Positions 24,982 to 38,761 of a stretch of DNA of 64,000 bases are shown here, piece by piece. The notes under the pieces were generated by a model, which did not search any database, had not been told where the DNA came from, and was given only the letters and a program-made list of their open reading frames with translations. This DNA is from Laguncularia racemosa (Eukaryota; Streptophyta; Magnoliopsida; Myrtales; Combretaceae). The translations under genes were made by a program, and so were the position numbers. How positions within the stretch are numbered: position 1 is the stretch's first letter; every line of letters begins with the position of its first letter. Where the stretch lies: NCBI GenBank assembly GCA_037954665.1, contig JBBMOL010000101.1:1798001-1862000 (forward strand). The letters run 5' to 3'.

Positions 24982-27900
24982 ATGGCAAACAGTGGTGACA
25001 ATCGCAACAACACAAGTGCTAACACTGTTTCAAACCCTAGGATCGTATCCCTGGAACAAACGATCCAGCAGCTAGTTGCACAAGTCCACCTCCTGACTGA
25101 AAGCATTGGCCTCCTTTGCACCACCCAGCCGACTCAAGAAGAACACTCAAGGGCCAGAAAAGGGAAAGCAGTGGAAGGTCAGCCTCCAAAGTATAAAGAA
25201 ATCAATTCTCACCTCAACCCGGCCTTTGAGTATGAACCGAGAGCCAACCAAGGTCCAACTTCTGATGACTTGAAGAAAGAAATGGAGGACAGACAAAAAG
25301 AGATGGAAAAGAGACTCTTTCAACAACTGGCTGACAAAATGAAAACAATAGAGGGGCCTGACAGTTTCGAACAGGCCGGGATCACCAGCTTGCCAGCATA
25401 TGGGGAGGAAGTATACCCCGATAAATTCAAGACCCCAGAATTTGAAAAGTATGACGACACTAGATGCTCCAAGATGCACACAAGGCTATGCGCCCGGAAG
25501 ATGAGCAAATATGCTCAATATGACCAACTTATGATCTAGATCTTTCAGGATAGCCTTATAGGTCCTACCCTAGTTTGGGATGCCCACTTGGATTTCAATC
25601 AGGTCAATACCTGGGAAAGGCTTGCCCGAGCATTCTACGACCAATATAAGTTCAACATCGAAGTCGTCCCCTCAGTAATTGACCTGGGAAGTCTTCGAAA
25701 GAGACACACTGAGTCTTTTAAGGAGTATACTTAGCGCTGGAGAGCTCAAGCTGCCAGGGTAGCAACCCCGATTTCTAAAAAAGAGTTGACATTCATATTC
25801 GTCAACACTCTCGATAAGACCTACTTCTCACATCTGGTGGGCCAGACATCATCCAGTTTTGCAAAAGTAGTGGCCGCAGGGTGCCGGATTGAAAATGCCA
25901 TCACAACAGGCAGACTCCAAACAATGGATCCTCTCAGGGTCACATCATCACAAAAGCCTTTAGGAGGTAACAAAGCCAATGAGTCTACTGTCAGCACAGT
26001 CAACTCTAGTAAAGCAGATAAGGTTGGGACTCATGTGACATTTCAGACTACGAGTGCCCCAGTCCAGCACTCCCTGGCAAATCACGCCCAGGCCGCCAGA
26101 GTCCCTAGATAGTTCACTCCATTCCCAATCTCGCTCAGCCAAGTCTTCGCTCGACTACGAGCGGATAATTTGATTAGCTTCGAGATCCCGAATGATCGGT
26201 ATAAGCCTAGAAACTTCGACCTAAGCCTCAAATGTGACTATCATATGGGCCAAGAGGGCATTTTATAGATAGATGCTGGAGGCTCCGAAACAAAATCCGG
26301 AATCTGATTGACGTTGGGATTGTGCAGCTGGACTTTGTTAACACCCCGACGCCCAATGTCAACACCAATCTGCTGCCTAACCATAAGCCCACCGTCAATA
26401 TGATCACGTCCGAAGAGTCGACTCCTAAAGAATCCTCCAAGCAAAAGGCGACAGACCAGCAGAAAAGGCATTCCCGTCAAACTTTAGAGAAAGCCCCCAA
26501 ATCACATATCAAAAAGAGATGGTTAGCTGGAGACCCAACAGTCGGTACATTGGGAGAATCACATGGGAGATTCGAGTACCTGGTAAACTATTCTTACACC
26601 CCAACTATGTATGGGCCGCCTAGCGAATGGGGGCCCGAGTTTGAGAAAGAGGACAACCCACCAAAACAAGGGGAGAAGTCCGTGAACATGATCAATTCAA
26701 ATCAAAAGCTGACGGTCATAAGTGCTATGAAGGACAGTCAACCGAGATACAAATCCCAAAGAAGAGATATGTGTTCAACGTCCAAATACCCGCAGAAAGG
26801 TATAAGGTCGCACCGTTTGACTATCGAACCCTTGATCAAGAACGACCCCCTATAGTAGGAGGAATCACCCGCTCTGGGAGAGTTTATGACCCGAAATATA
26901 AAATCTCAACTGAGGAGCCCAACATGGAGATAGGAAAGGAAGAAGAAGAGGGGCTCGCTGCATTTACAAAAATGGTCAAAGCAAGCGAATATAAGATCAT
27001 GGAACAACTAAACAAGGTTCCAACCCAAATATCACTTATGGGCCTCCTTACAACCTCCGAGCCCCATAGGGAAGCACTCTTCAATGTGCTCAAACAGATC
27101 AGAGTACCAGAAGGCATCGTTATAGACAAATTAAGTCATGTGGCAGATTCTATCTTCACCATGGACCAGATATTTTTCTCCCCCAAAGAGTTAGGGTAAG
27201 ATGGAGACTAACATACAAAACCACTATTTATAGTGGTGCAATGCAATGACACGATTGTCTCCCGAGTACTCATCGACAACGGGTCGTCCCTCAATGTTTG
27301 CCCATTGGCTACCCTCGACTTATTGGGGGTCGATCCAAGCAATATTAAACCTAGCTCGACGGTGGTCAGGGCTTTCGACGGGTCAAAGAGAGACATAGTA
27401 AGGGAAATAAGCTTGCCGGTAGAGATTAACCCGCAAGTGTTCTACATATCATTCCAAGTCCTCAACATACCAAGATCTTTCAACTTACTTTTGAGAAGGC
27501 CATGGATATATATCGTTGGAGCTATACCCTCAAGTCTCCATTAGAAGGTCAAATTCATTGCAAATGGGCAGATTGTCACAGTACTGGGAGAGCAAGATTA
27601 TGCCATCTACAAAGAAACCACCATACCTTACATTGGGGAGGATGGTTCTGAAGACCTTGGTCTCTAGATATTCAACGAGGTGAATGTGGTGACTAGCAAG
27701 GAAGGCCATCAGTTTAAGGAGGGGCAGCAAGGGACGTTTGGACTAGGGTACGTTCCTACAGCCCAGGAAGAAGCACAAGCTAGATGTGTCAGAGGCAGGA
27801 AGAAAGAGAAGCCAAGCTACACCCAGATGCGCATTCCACCCCTCCAACAATCATTCAAACAAGCAACTACCATTCAAGAGCCAAGGATAAGCGAAGATGA

Positions 27901-27987
27901 CGTCAGCAATGGGAGCCCAACCCCTCGCACGTCCAAACAGCATCCAGCTCTCAATAATTGGTTCCGTTATCCTATTGATAGCGCTAG
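24982..27987 (+). pseudogene. gag-protease region of element 1, broken
   Basis: Gag capsid and nucleocapsid followed by aspartic protease. I place the start at the ATG (MANSGD) shared with element 2; an earlier start near 24902 is possible. The zinc knuckle (C-x2-H-x5-H-x4-C, about 26233-26277) has lost a base at its second His. The protease motif LIDNGSSLNVCP has its catalytic Asp at 27275-27277 intact. Stops include 25537, 25733, 26110, 27197, 27542 and 27667. Single-base deletions lie near 26260 and 26722. Most stops are CAG or CAA to TAG/TAA. The frame remains open from 27680 to the candidate splice donor at 27988. Confidence 0.85.
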
Positions 27988-28105
27988 GTCAGCTCAAGGA
28001 TAGGGAACAATTGTTAAACAATTTTTATTGAGACTTCTTTACATGATTCAATAAATTACAATTTGTTTTGCTCATATATATCTGCTTTTGTTTCACTTCA
28101 CCTAG
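27988..28105 (+). other. Candidate intron between protease and RT (element 1)
   Basis: Begins GT (in ctag|gtcagc), ends AG (cacctag|attt), 118 bases, T-rich before the acceptor, and contains in-frame stops. The upstream frame ends after two bases of a codon, and the downstream RT frame starts at a third base, so removal joins them in phase. Element 2 shows the same at 42020-42129. Ogre elements are known to have an intron at this place. Confidence 0.65.
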
Positions 28106-31100
28106 ATTTCCTACCATCGAACGTCAGGGACATTTCGCGCAGGTAAAAAATGAAAACACTGATATCGTTTCCAACACTGTTGGGTCAGCTGTTGGAGGTG
28201 ATGTCATTGACCACGAAATAATACAAGAGAATTGGCGAAAACATGAACAAAGTGGAATTTCAATCGACGAGCCAGCGGAGATAGTAAATCTAGGAAGTGT
28301 TGAGGAACCTAAAAACCTTAAGATCGAGACTAGTTTGAGTGCCGAGCAAAAACGTGAGATGACCGAGCTGTTAACTGAATATGCAGATGTGTTCACCTGG
28401 TCATATGGCGACATGCCAGGATTAGACCAATCAATAGTGGTTCACAGGCTTCCCACAAAGGAAGATGTCAAACCTAAAAAATAGAAATTGAGAAGATTTA
28501 GGCCTGACATCTTACTAAAAATTAAAGAGGAAGTCAAGAAATTGCTAGAAGTAGGGTTCATTGAAGTATCTGACTATCCAGAATGGGTGGCTAATATAGT
28601 CCCCATTCTGAAAAAGAATGGAAAAGTACGCGTATGTGTAGACTTCCGGGACTTAAACCAAGCGACACCAAAAGATAACTTCCCCCTACCTCACATTGAT
28701 GTTCTAGTAGACAACACTGCAGGAAACCATCTTTTTTCATTTATGGACAGTTTCTCAGGATATAACTAGATAAAAATGGCTGAAGTGGATAAAACCAAGA
28801 CGACTTTCATCACAACATGGGGGACTTTCTGTTACAAAGTCATGCCTTTCAGCTTGAAAAACGCCGGGGCAACATATTAGAAAGCCATGGTTGCGATACT
28901 TCATGACATGATGCATCGAGAAGTCGAAGTATACGTTGATGACATGATAGCCAAGTCTAAAGAAGAAGAAAGCCATACAGATATCCTGAGAAAGTTGTTT
29001 AAGCAATTGAGAAAGTTCCAACTCAAGTTAAATCCGGAGAAATGCACTTTCGGGGTCACAATGGGCAAGTTGTTAGGGTTTATCATAAGCCGAGAAGGCA
29101 TTAAAATCGACCATGGAAAAGTAAAGTCTATATTAGAGCTACCTTCCCCACGCACTGTCAAAGAAGTAAGAGGTTTGCTGGGAAGGTTGAATTATATAGC
29201 TCGTTTTATCTCACAGCTCACAGATAAATGTCGCCCACTATTCCGTCTATTAAAAAAGAATGTTGTAGTAGAATGGGATGACGAATGTGAAGAAGCATTC
29301 AGGACGATAAAAGAATATCTCATAAAGCCTCCAGTCTTGATAGTCCCAAAGCAAAGGAAGCCCTTATTCTTATACCTCACGATACTCCCTGAATCCATGG
29401 GGTGTGTGTTGGGGCAAAAAGATGAAGAGGGAAGAGAGCGTTCTATATATTATCTAAGCAAGAAATTCACAGACGGGGAACAGAGGTATTTAGAAGTAGA
29501 GAAGACTTGCTGTGCTCTGATTTGGGTCATGCATTGATTGAGGCAATACACCCTTTACTATCATATTAAGCTACTGACAAGACATGATCATCTGAAGTAT
29601 TTGGCAGAGAAGCCCGTTTTGATAGGGAGAATCTCTAAATGGCAAATGCTCTTATCGGAGTTTGATATCACATACATAAATCAAAGCTCGATGAAAGGGC
29701 AATCTTTAGCCGACCAATTGGCAGAACACCCTGTCGAGGGAGATTCCCAAGAGCCACAAACCCAATTCCCTAATGGAAATATATTAACAGTGGAAGGTAT
29801 ACCAGTAGAAGATTGTGGGATAGAGCGAAACCTTAAGTGGAAAATGTTCTTCAACGGAGCTGCCAATGTATTCGATTGTGGGATCGGGGCAGTGTTGATA
29901 TCCCTAGACGGCACATAATTCCCTTTAGCAACAAGGCTCACATTTCCATATACCAATAATATCGCGGAATATGAGGCATGCATCTTCGGCCTCAAAATGG
30001 CTTACCACATGGAAATCTGTGAATTAGAAGTGTACGGCGATTCTTCACTTATCATATTACAGACAAGAGGGGAATACAAGACTAAAGACCCTAAACTGGT
30101 ACCATACCATCAGCATTTGACAGGGCTAATCGAAGAATTCGAGGCAATCACTATCACATATGTCCCAAGAACTCAGAATCAGTTTGCAGATGCACTCGCC
30201 ACACTAACATCTATGATTCAGATGACAGGGGGAGTCGAAGTCCAACCGTTGAAAATAGACGCCAAAAATCGGCCCGCCTACTGTTTAGCAATTGAAAAAG
30301 CACAAGATGACAAGCCCTAGTATCACGACATCAAAACTTTTCTTCAAGAAAGCAAATACCCTGAAATGGCTAGCAAGAATGACCAAAGAACACTTAGAAG
30401 GTTAGCAAGTCATTTCTTATTAAGTGGGTCTATACTTTACAAAAGATTGCCTGATACCACCTTGCTAAGATGTGTGGATAGAAATGAAGCATGTGAACTG
30501 ATGAAAGAAGTACACGAAGGGGTATGTGGACCTCATATGAATGGCTACATGTTAGCCCGAAAAATCATGAGGTTGGGATACTATTGGCTAACCATGGAAT
30601 TAGATTGCATAAAATATGTCAAGCACTGTCATTTGTGTCAAGTGTACGCAAACCGGATAAATGCTCCACCCAATGAGCTGCACTCATTGTCAACACCATG
30701 GCCTTTCTCCATGTGGGGAATCGACATAATCGGCCTAATCACTCCGACTGCATCCAATGGCCACAGGTTCATATTGGTAGCCATTGATTACTTCACTAAG
30801 TGGATAGAAGCTTCATCATATACCAATGTCACCAAAGGGGTAATAGTCCGATTCTTGAAGAGGGACATAATAGCTCGATATGGAGTTCCTGAGTCAATTA
30901 TCATCGACAACGGTACCAATCTTAACAACAAATCGATGACAGGTTTATGTCAACAGTTCCACATAAACCATAGAAATTCAACTCCCTACCGACCTCAGAT
31001 GAATGGGGTAGTAGAAGCAGCCAACAAGAATATCAAAAAGATCATCGAAAAAATGGCAATCACTTACAAAGATTGGTACGAGATGTTGCATTTGCTCTCA

Positions 31101-31564
31101 TGGATTACAGGACTTCAATTAGAACATCTACTGGAGTTACTCCATATTCATTGGTATATGGCGTTGAGGCAGTCTTGCCAGTTGAGGTTGAAATACCATC
31201 ATTCAGGGTTCTGTTGGAAACGCAGTTAACTGAATCAGACTGGGTGAAGAAAAGACTTGATCAACTAAAATTGGTTGATGAAAAAAGACTCACTGCATTG
31301 TGTTATGGCCAGTGTTACCAACAGAGGATGGCCAGAGCATTTAACAAGAAAATGAAGCCTCGATGCTTCAGAGAAGGAGATCTGGTGCTAAAGAAAGTTC
31401 TCCCGAATGCCTAAGATTCCAGAGGGAAATTTACCCCAAACTATGAAGGTCTATATGTGGTAAAGAAGGTATTTTTTGGAGTTGCTCTGATATTAACTCA
31501 AATGGACGGTCCAGAATTGAGAGACCCCATCAATGCAGATGCTGTTAAGCTGTACTATCCTTAG
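28106..31564 (+). pseudogene. RT-RNase H-integrase region of element 1, broken
   Basis: The RT core has YVDDM at 28932-28946. RNase H follows (about 29355-29690), then a second, archaeal-type RNase H (about 29840-30230; signatures YGDSSL and NQFADALATL) whose first catalytic Asp is now Asn (29853-29855, FFNGA). Integrase (about 30480-31560) has the zinc-binding H and C residues and the D, D, E triad (MWGIDII, IIDNGT, NGVVEAANKN), then a GPY/F-like tail. Stops lie at 28482, 28767, 28878, 29535, 29916, 30318 and 31412; a base is lost near 31096. Nearly all stops are C-to-T or G-to-A changes. No chromodomain. Confidence 0.9.
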
Positions 31565-33030
31565 GCAAGGGAATTGAAATTTTACCGATGTTTATGAAAG
31601 CCAATATTCAATACAAATTTCGTTGAGTCCAGTTTTCATTTTCTTTACAAGCAAAGTTAATGTCTCCGAATGATCGATAATTCCAACCAATTATCATTAA
31701 AACAAACATTCCTAAACACATTACCCACCACTTCACTAATGAATGATAAATATTGAAATGATAATGAATCTCGATAAATTTTGTAATATAATTCTACCTA
31801 CTTTTGAGCATTAAAACCTGGTGCATTAGTAGGGTAATACTACCATCAAAAGAGCCATGCGCACAAGAAAGGAAGCGCACCAAGATCTTCGACCCTGTTT
31901 TAAAACAAAAGTAAGCAAAGGAGGAGCAAACCAGCACGAAGGTTTGGTTGTTTGGTTGCTATCCGCGATAAATTGGTAAGCATATTATAATAAATAACTA
32001 TCATCCGCATCCTTTATCAAGTCATTCAGTAGGAGCATTTTCAAAAAAGCATACGGTTAGTCAGCCTACAATAGGGCACTTGTCTAAACATCCCCTTGAA
32101 AATGTCAGCCCACATTAGGGCACTTCCCTAAACATTCTTTCGTAGGGTCAGCACATTGAGGCACCTTTCAAGACATGTCTTCCCACCATAGGTTAGTCAG
32201 CCCACAATTGGGCACTTCCCTAAATATCTCTTCTTAAGGTCAGCTTGTAGGGGTACCTTTCGAAACATTTCTCCCCCAGGGTCGCGAGTCTAAGAAGACG
32301 CTTCCCACTGTAGGTTAGTCAGCCCACAATGGGGCACTTTCCCAAACATCCCTTCAGAATGTCAGTCTATAGGGGGCACCTTTTGAGGCATGTCCTCTCG
32401 CTATAAGTTAGTTAGCCCGCAAAGGGGCACTTTCCTAGTCACCCTTTCTTGAAGTAAGCTCACAGGAGCACTTTTTGAAGCTATCAATTAGTTAGCTCAT
32501 AGGAACACTTTTCGACTCTATCAATTAGTCAGCTCATAGGAGCACTTTTCAAATGTGTTGATAATCGATTAGTCAGCTCATAAGAGCGCTCTTCGAAGAT
32601 GTTTTCCCCAAACAGTCGCTAGTTTAGCCAGACGCTTCTGTTGACAGGTAGCCAGCTCATAAGAGCGCTTCCTGAGACAATCTTCTCTTCAAGGTTGCTA
32701 GTCCGATAAGACGCTTCCTATCATCAGCCATTCCACTTACAATGACACACTTCTAAATAATTCTTGAGATGGTTCCTATCGCCAATTAGTTAGCCCATAG
32801 AGCACTTTTTGGAATGATACATTACTCTAGATTGTTAGGATTGTTTAAGATCATTTCCTAAGCAATACCAACCATCACAAAATACTTGTGGGATTATTAG
32901 CTCGTGGAGCATTCTCCTACTAGAGACCAAATTCCAAATAACCAGCTAAACCAAGGCGTTATCCATTCAGTCAAGAGGCAAAAAATGGCGTATTTATTGT
33001 CTTTGTAGTTAAGTTTTTCAAACTTTACTA
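31565..33030 (+). repeat. 3' untranslated region of element 1 with repeats
   Basis: About 1.4 kb between integrase and polypurine tract, no gene. From about 32050 the motif 'gtcagcccacaa…gggcac…' recurs every 60-70 bases. At about 32473-32600 there are three or four copies of a shorter unit of about 37 bases ('ttagtcagctcataggagca'). A long, repeat-prone 3' UTR is usual in Tat-lineage elements. Confidence 0.75.
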
Positions 33031-33044
33031 CAAAGAGGGGTAGC
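33031..33044 (+). other. Polypurine tract of element 1
   Basis: caaagaggggtagc directly precedes the 3' LTR, where plus-strand DNA synthesis starts. Confidence 0.7.
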
Positions 33045-34679
33045 TGTAAACACCTCATTTTTGCCCCTAATGATCAATAATAATCAACAATAAACAATTA
33101 CCCTTTTTTCTAATTTTTTATATTTTTTCTCTAATTTAGCAAAAATAGGAAAAATATTCAAAAAAATAAAATAAATAGGAAAAATACATCAATTTTGGAA
33201 AATGATTGTAGAAATGGCAATAAAAGGGACTAAATAATTTTTACAAATTTTTGAAATTTCAAAAAAATACAAAAAATAAAAAAATCGCATTGCATATATG
33301 TAAATTGCGAAAGTAGGCTAGCCCAGCTGGTCCGAACCATAGTCTGAGGCGTGGGGAAAGGGGCTTGGTCATAGGTTCGAAACGCGGGGGAGGTAGAATC
33401 CGCGTTTTGCAAATTTTTTCCATTGCCTAGGACACGTGTCAACAGCTGATTGGCTAGAGCGGACGCACGCGTCGGGCACGTGATCATCTTCAACCTTCAT
33501 CCGAGATTGCCGGTGAGGAGGAAAAATCGAATTTCAGCCATTTTGATTCGATTTTTTGTACAAATCCAACATATCTTCAACAGAAATAAGATAAACATTA
33601 TCCAATTAGAATCAAATAGCAACAAATTGATGGATTTGCACAAATCGGAGGGAGGTTTTAACCACAAATCCAATTTGCTTCAATCGGGGAAATCCGAGCT
33701 TATCCAGCTCGATTCCTCGCGGCTATAAATAGAGGATGAAGGCAGCAAGCATGGGCACGAATCAAAAGTGAGGAAAAGAGAGAGAATAGAAGCCTTGCCG
33801 GAGTTTCTAAGCCGTGACCACCAATCAAGCACCGAGCTGCCACCAGGAGACGTTTTTGGAGAATCCACCACCACAATTAAGTTCCCCACCCCCGAGAACC
33901 TAGGAAACGACACCTCAATCGATTCGAAAGGCCGCTGGAACGCCGTCAATGAGCACTCCCAACCGCCGTGATCAATCGACCCTACCTGACCCGCTTTAAC
34001 CCGATCCAACCCGACCCGCGCACCGACCCAGATCCAAGTAAGTCGGATTTTTTTATTTTTTTATTTATTTCTTATTTATTTATTTAGTTATTTTATTTAT
34101 TTTTTTCGCATTTCTTTAGTTATTTATTTGTTATTTATAATTCAAAAATAAAAAAAATATTAGGATTTAGATTAGTTTTTTTTTTAGGATTTAATTTAGG
34201 ATGAATAATAATAAGAATAAATAATAAAAATATAAAAATATATATAAAGAAAATGATAAAAATCTATATTAGAAAAGATAGTAAAAATTTAGATTTTAGT
34301 TTAGGATAGATAAATAATATAGGAGAAAATTTTTTCAATAAAAATTATATAAAAAATATATATATAATAAAAATTTATAATAGTAGAAATGGGTTGAAAA
34401 ATAGAAAAATGAAATTTTTATCACTTAGAAAAATCATTTTCTTAAATAAATCCAAAATTGATTTTTTCCTAAAAATTATTATTTTTCAAAACAAAAAATC
34501 AAATGGTCAAGCGTAAGCTTAGATTTTTCAAAAAAATACTAAAATGGTAAAAACATAAATCAAAAGAAATTTCATAATTAAAAATCACCAACACACTAAA
34601 GTTTTTTCAGGAAAAGCGAACTACGACCCGTTTGATCATGAATAGCAAGTATGTAGGCACCCATTTGGGGCAACCCTAA
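33045..34679 (+). repeat. 3' LTR of element 1, first part
   Basis: Starts tgtaaacacc and matches the 5' LTR up to 'ggggcaaccctaa', where element 2 is inserted. TATA box at 33724-33731. It also holds the tRNA-like stretch at 33316-33390, with a consensus-perfect box A (tagcccagctgg, 33319-33330) and box B core ggttcga at 33374. The LTR resumes at 49522. Confidence 0.9.
34675..34679. other. Left TSD of element 2
   Basis: cctaa, repeated at 49522-49526. The uninterrupted 5' LTR of element 1 has a single cctaa at this point (about 22309-22313), which proves the insertion site. Confidence 0.9.
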
Positions 34680-36730
34680 TGTAAACACCCCATTTTTGCC
34701 CTAAGAATCAATAACAATCAATAATAATCATTTTCCAATTTTTCCCAATTTTTCTCTAATTTGGCAGAAATAGGAAAAATATTCAAAAAAATAAAAATAA
34801 ATAAGAAAACACATCAATTTTGAAAAATAATTTCAAAAATGGCAATAATAAGGAATAAATAATTTTTACAAATTTTTGAAATTTCAAAAAATACAAAAAA
34901 ATAAAAAAATCGCATTGCATATATGCAATTTGCGAAATAAAGAAAATCGCAAACATGGGCTAGCTCAGCTGGTTCGAACCACGGTCAGGAAGGTGCTCGC
35001 GGGTGCGAGGTCAGGGGTACGAAACGCAAGGGAAGTAGAATCCGCGTTTTGCAAATTTTTCCTTTACCTGGGACACATGGCAACATCTGATTGGCTAGAG
35101 CGAACACACGCGCTGGGCGCATGATCGTCTTCAACCTCTGGCCGAGATCGCCGACGAGGGGAAAAATCCGAATTTCGACCGTTTTGATTCGATTTTTTGC
35201 ACGAATCCAACAGATCTTCAATATAATTAAGATAAACGACAGCCAATTGGAATCAAATCTCAACGAATCAATGGATTTACACGAATCGGAGTTGGTTCGT
35301 TTAACCGCAAATTCGATTTGCTTCGATCGGTGGAAATCTGAGCTTATCCAACTCGATTTCGAAAGCCTATAAATAGAGGATGAAGTGAAGAAGTTAAAAC
35401 ACAGATCAAAAGTGAGAGAAAGAGAGAAAAAAGAGAGAATCGAAGCTCGTCGGAGTTGTTCAAGACCGCGACCGCCGATTAAGTGTTGGGCAACCACCAG
35501 GAGGCGTTTCTAAAGCAAACCACCACCATCGTTGGATTCCTCACCCCTGAGAACCTAGGAATCGATATCTCAACCGCTACAAAAGGCCGCCGGAACGTAG
35601 TCAACGAGCACTCCCAGCCGCCGCATCCGATCGACCCGACCCACTTTGACCCGATCCGACCCGACCCGCGCACCGACCCAGATCCAGGTAAGTCGGATTT
35701 TCTGATTTTTTTTTATTTTTTTATTTATTTAGTTGTGTTATTTATTTCGAATTTATTTATTTATTTGTTATTTATATTTCAATAAAATAGAAAAATGTTA
35801 GGAATTAGATTTTTTTTTTAGGATTAAGATTTAATGATAAAATAAAAAAATAAAAATAATTATTATAATAATAAATAATAAAAATATAGAAAATTCATAA
35901 AGAAAATAATAAAAACATTAGAAAAATAATAATAATAATTTAGACTTTAAATAGGATAGATAAAAATATAGGAGAAATTTTTTAATAAAAATAAAAATTA
36001 TGAAAAACTAATAAAAAATTGAAAATTAATAAAAAATTATAATAGTAGAAATGAGTTGAAAATTAGAGAAAAATGAATTTTATCACTTAGAAAAATCATT
36101 TTCTCAAATAAATCCAAAATTGGTATTTTTCCTTAAAATTATTATTTTAAAAAAAAAATCAAATTATCAACCTTAGGCTTAGATTTTTTTAGAAAAATCC
36201 TAAAATGATAAAAACATAAATCAAAAGAAATTTCATAATTAAAATTCACAAACACATTAAAATTTTTCAGGAAAAGCGAACTACGGCTTGTTTGATCTTG
36301 AATAGCAGGTACGTAGGCACCCATTTGGGGCAACCCTAAAAAGGAATAAAAATCATTTTCCTAGAATAATTCACTCAAAAAACACAATAAAAGACAACAA
36401 AAATAAAATAAAAGACATTTCGAGATAGGAGTAAATTTTAGGAGATTGGGTGGTAACCGTAAGGTTTTAATAGGTTAGCCTCCGAACTTAGAAACTCTGG
36501 TTTTCCCTTTCCTCTTTTCACAAAAACAAGAAGAGAAAATTACGACAACTAGTGGTCCAAATTAGGACTAATCCGCTCCATTAATCTTAATTCAAACTTT
36601 CCCAACAACAGTTGGGTGGTGACTCCAAAATAAACGAAATTCCTAACTTAAGTCGAGAATCTACATTAGATGAGCACTGGGTCTAGTATAGATCGGATTA
36701 GGAATGGGAAATAAAAAATTAGACTCGACA
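34680..36730 (+). repeat. 5' LTR of element 2
   Basis: 2,051 bases, tgtaaacacc...agactcgaca. TATA box tataaata at 35368-35375. tRNA-like stretch at 34957-35030 with box A tagctcagctgg (34961-34972), matching the Pol III consensus exactly. Confidence 0.92.
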
Positions 36731-36733
36731 GGA

Positions 36734-36751
36734 TGGCGACTCCACCGGGGA
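36734..36751 (+). other. Primer binding site of element 2, tRNA-Arg type
   Basis: tggcgactccaccgggga, three bases after the LTR. It fits the 3' end of plant tRNA-Arg(ACG) with about two mismatches. Confidence 0.82.
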
Positions 36752-37234
36752 CCCATTCCAGTAGGCTAGCCACCTGAATATCCTCAAATTGTTCCTTTTT
36801 AAGAAATGTCTTTCGATTATTATTCTGTTGCTAACTTTTCAGGGATTAGCTAAGTTTATAATCCAGTTTTCTTTCCTTTTGGGTCTGCATGCATACATTT
36901 ATGTGAATAGATACGGTCGAATCCGGATCGTCTTAGGACCCTAAGATGGGGAGCCATTGTGTAGGTTTCGGGCGAAGTGAGTTGATCACCGTTCGAGACC
37001 GATTAGGCTACCCCACCCAATGCTTCGATATGGCCTGAGATCCATTTCTTCGAGAATGCGGGAGGCCATAGAGCTTGGGGGTCAGTTAGAACCAACCTAT
37101 TTGCATACATAAAGTCATGGGTTGACAATTGACGATAATGTAATATTTGTTGTTTTGTTCATGGAGTTCGGATCTATTTCCCTGTAATATTTTCATAGTT
37201 CTTATTGTGATTAGGAAATTTCTTGTTGTAATAG

Positions 37235-38761
37235 ATGGCTAGTACCGCAGTTGACCACCTCCTCCACAAAGAGATTCGGGTGTACAAACCTTTGGACCTA
37301 AAGTTGGTGCTAGACCACTGGTTCACCTTATACAATCCAGAGGAGCAAGCCTTCATCCAGCAGAAAATAGGGCCCATCCTCTCACTAACAAAGATAGAGG
37401 TGAACGTACCCTTGGTACGGGCCATGCTCCAGTTATGGGAAGAAGAGCCCGCGGCTTTCTTCATCGGGCCACATGAAATCACCCCTACCTTGGAAGAGTA
37501 CACCTAGCTACTACAGGCTCCAGCATTAACCGATCAAATCTATGTGCCAGATCTCGAGGCCAGGCCAGCCGGTACTTTCAGCAAACTACAAGGTATCCGC
37601 AAAACAGCAGTCAACAAGGCTTTATCAGATTGTAATGGATACTGCATCCAGATGGACGATTTGGAAGCTTGGTTCATCGCCCGAGAAGACAATGGGGATA
37701 GAAAAGACATACTGTGTGGGAACCCCAAGACGTATAGACAGAGAAGGGTGAACGCTTTCATCTTGACAGCTTTCGCCACCATACTATTCCCCTCCGGAAC
37801 TTTCTATGTCCACTACCGGGTTGCAAAGCTGGTGACCCAATTCCTGGAAGGAAGATCTTACATCCCGACTCTATTGGCTGAACAGATCCGGAACTTAAAC
37901 TTCCTCAAGAAGAAGGGCCATGGGATCCTCCGCTCAAGTATCAACCTTATGCTGATATGGTTCGTGAGCCACCTTAAGTATTTCGAGCTAAACAAGGTCC
38001 GGAAAGCCTTGGCTCAGCAGGTGGATCTCGTGGATTCATGCATAGAAAAGATAAAACTACCCGACGACCTTACTAGCCACAGTTAGGTAGAAGTACTTAA
38101 AAGCTTCAGTGCCGATGATATTCTGTGGACAGCCAGGTGGAGTTGCTGTGACAAAATTATTTTGACCTGCAATAACTTTCAAGTCGTGCCTCTGATCGAA
38201 ATCAGCGGATGTATTGGATATCACCCCAATTCAGTGGTCCGCCAGTTCGGTACTATTCAAGGCATAGTTTATCGGCCCTCGCTGGAAACGGTTACCTTCG
38301 AGTACCAAGATCCGAACTTGCTGGTGGCTGAAAAGTTTGCTAAGCTGGTAGAGGTCAAAGCACTTTGGGAAGCCAGAATTGAAAGCCCGAATGTAAACCT
38401 TGGCGAGCTGGATGGCGAAGTGGGAAAGCATCAAGCCACCAGGGAGTTCGTGATCCGCCAGTTGTATCAGACAGGGGAAAGAGCATACCGGGTCCCAGAT
38501 GTTACTCAACCAAGGCCAGACAAGATAAATCCGGAGCTAGAAATCTACCTAGAGCAGGTCAAGGCCCGGATGGAGGTCTATTTTGAAGCTGCAGATTATA
38601 AGAAAGACATCTGGAAAGGACGATTCAAGGAATCCGACCAAAGGAACAAAGCCTTGGAAGCACAATTGGAGAAGACCAAAGCCAGAGTCGAAGAACTAGA
38701 AGCCGTCATCAACGGGAAGCCTGAGTCTCCACAACAAAAGACTAAGAGAGCTAGGAAATAG
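37235..38761 (+). pseudogene. Extra 5' ORF of element 2 (ORF1), two stops
   Basis: Single continuous frame of 508 codons with ATG (MASTAVDHLLHKEIRVYKPL) and natural stop at 38759, interrupted only by TAG at 37505 and 38084. Element 1 has sense codons there (CAA and TGG). Likely role unknown; DUF7745-like by recollection. It contains the conserved core (PNSVVRQFGTIQGIVYRP), then a Lys/Glu-rich coiled coil (about residues 415-500) and the basic tail KTKRARK. The best-preserved copy of this ORF in the window. It lies 0.5 kb after the PBS and 0.25 kb before gag. Confidence 0.82.
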
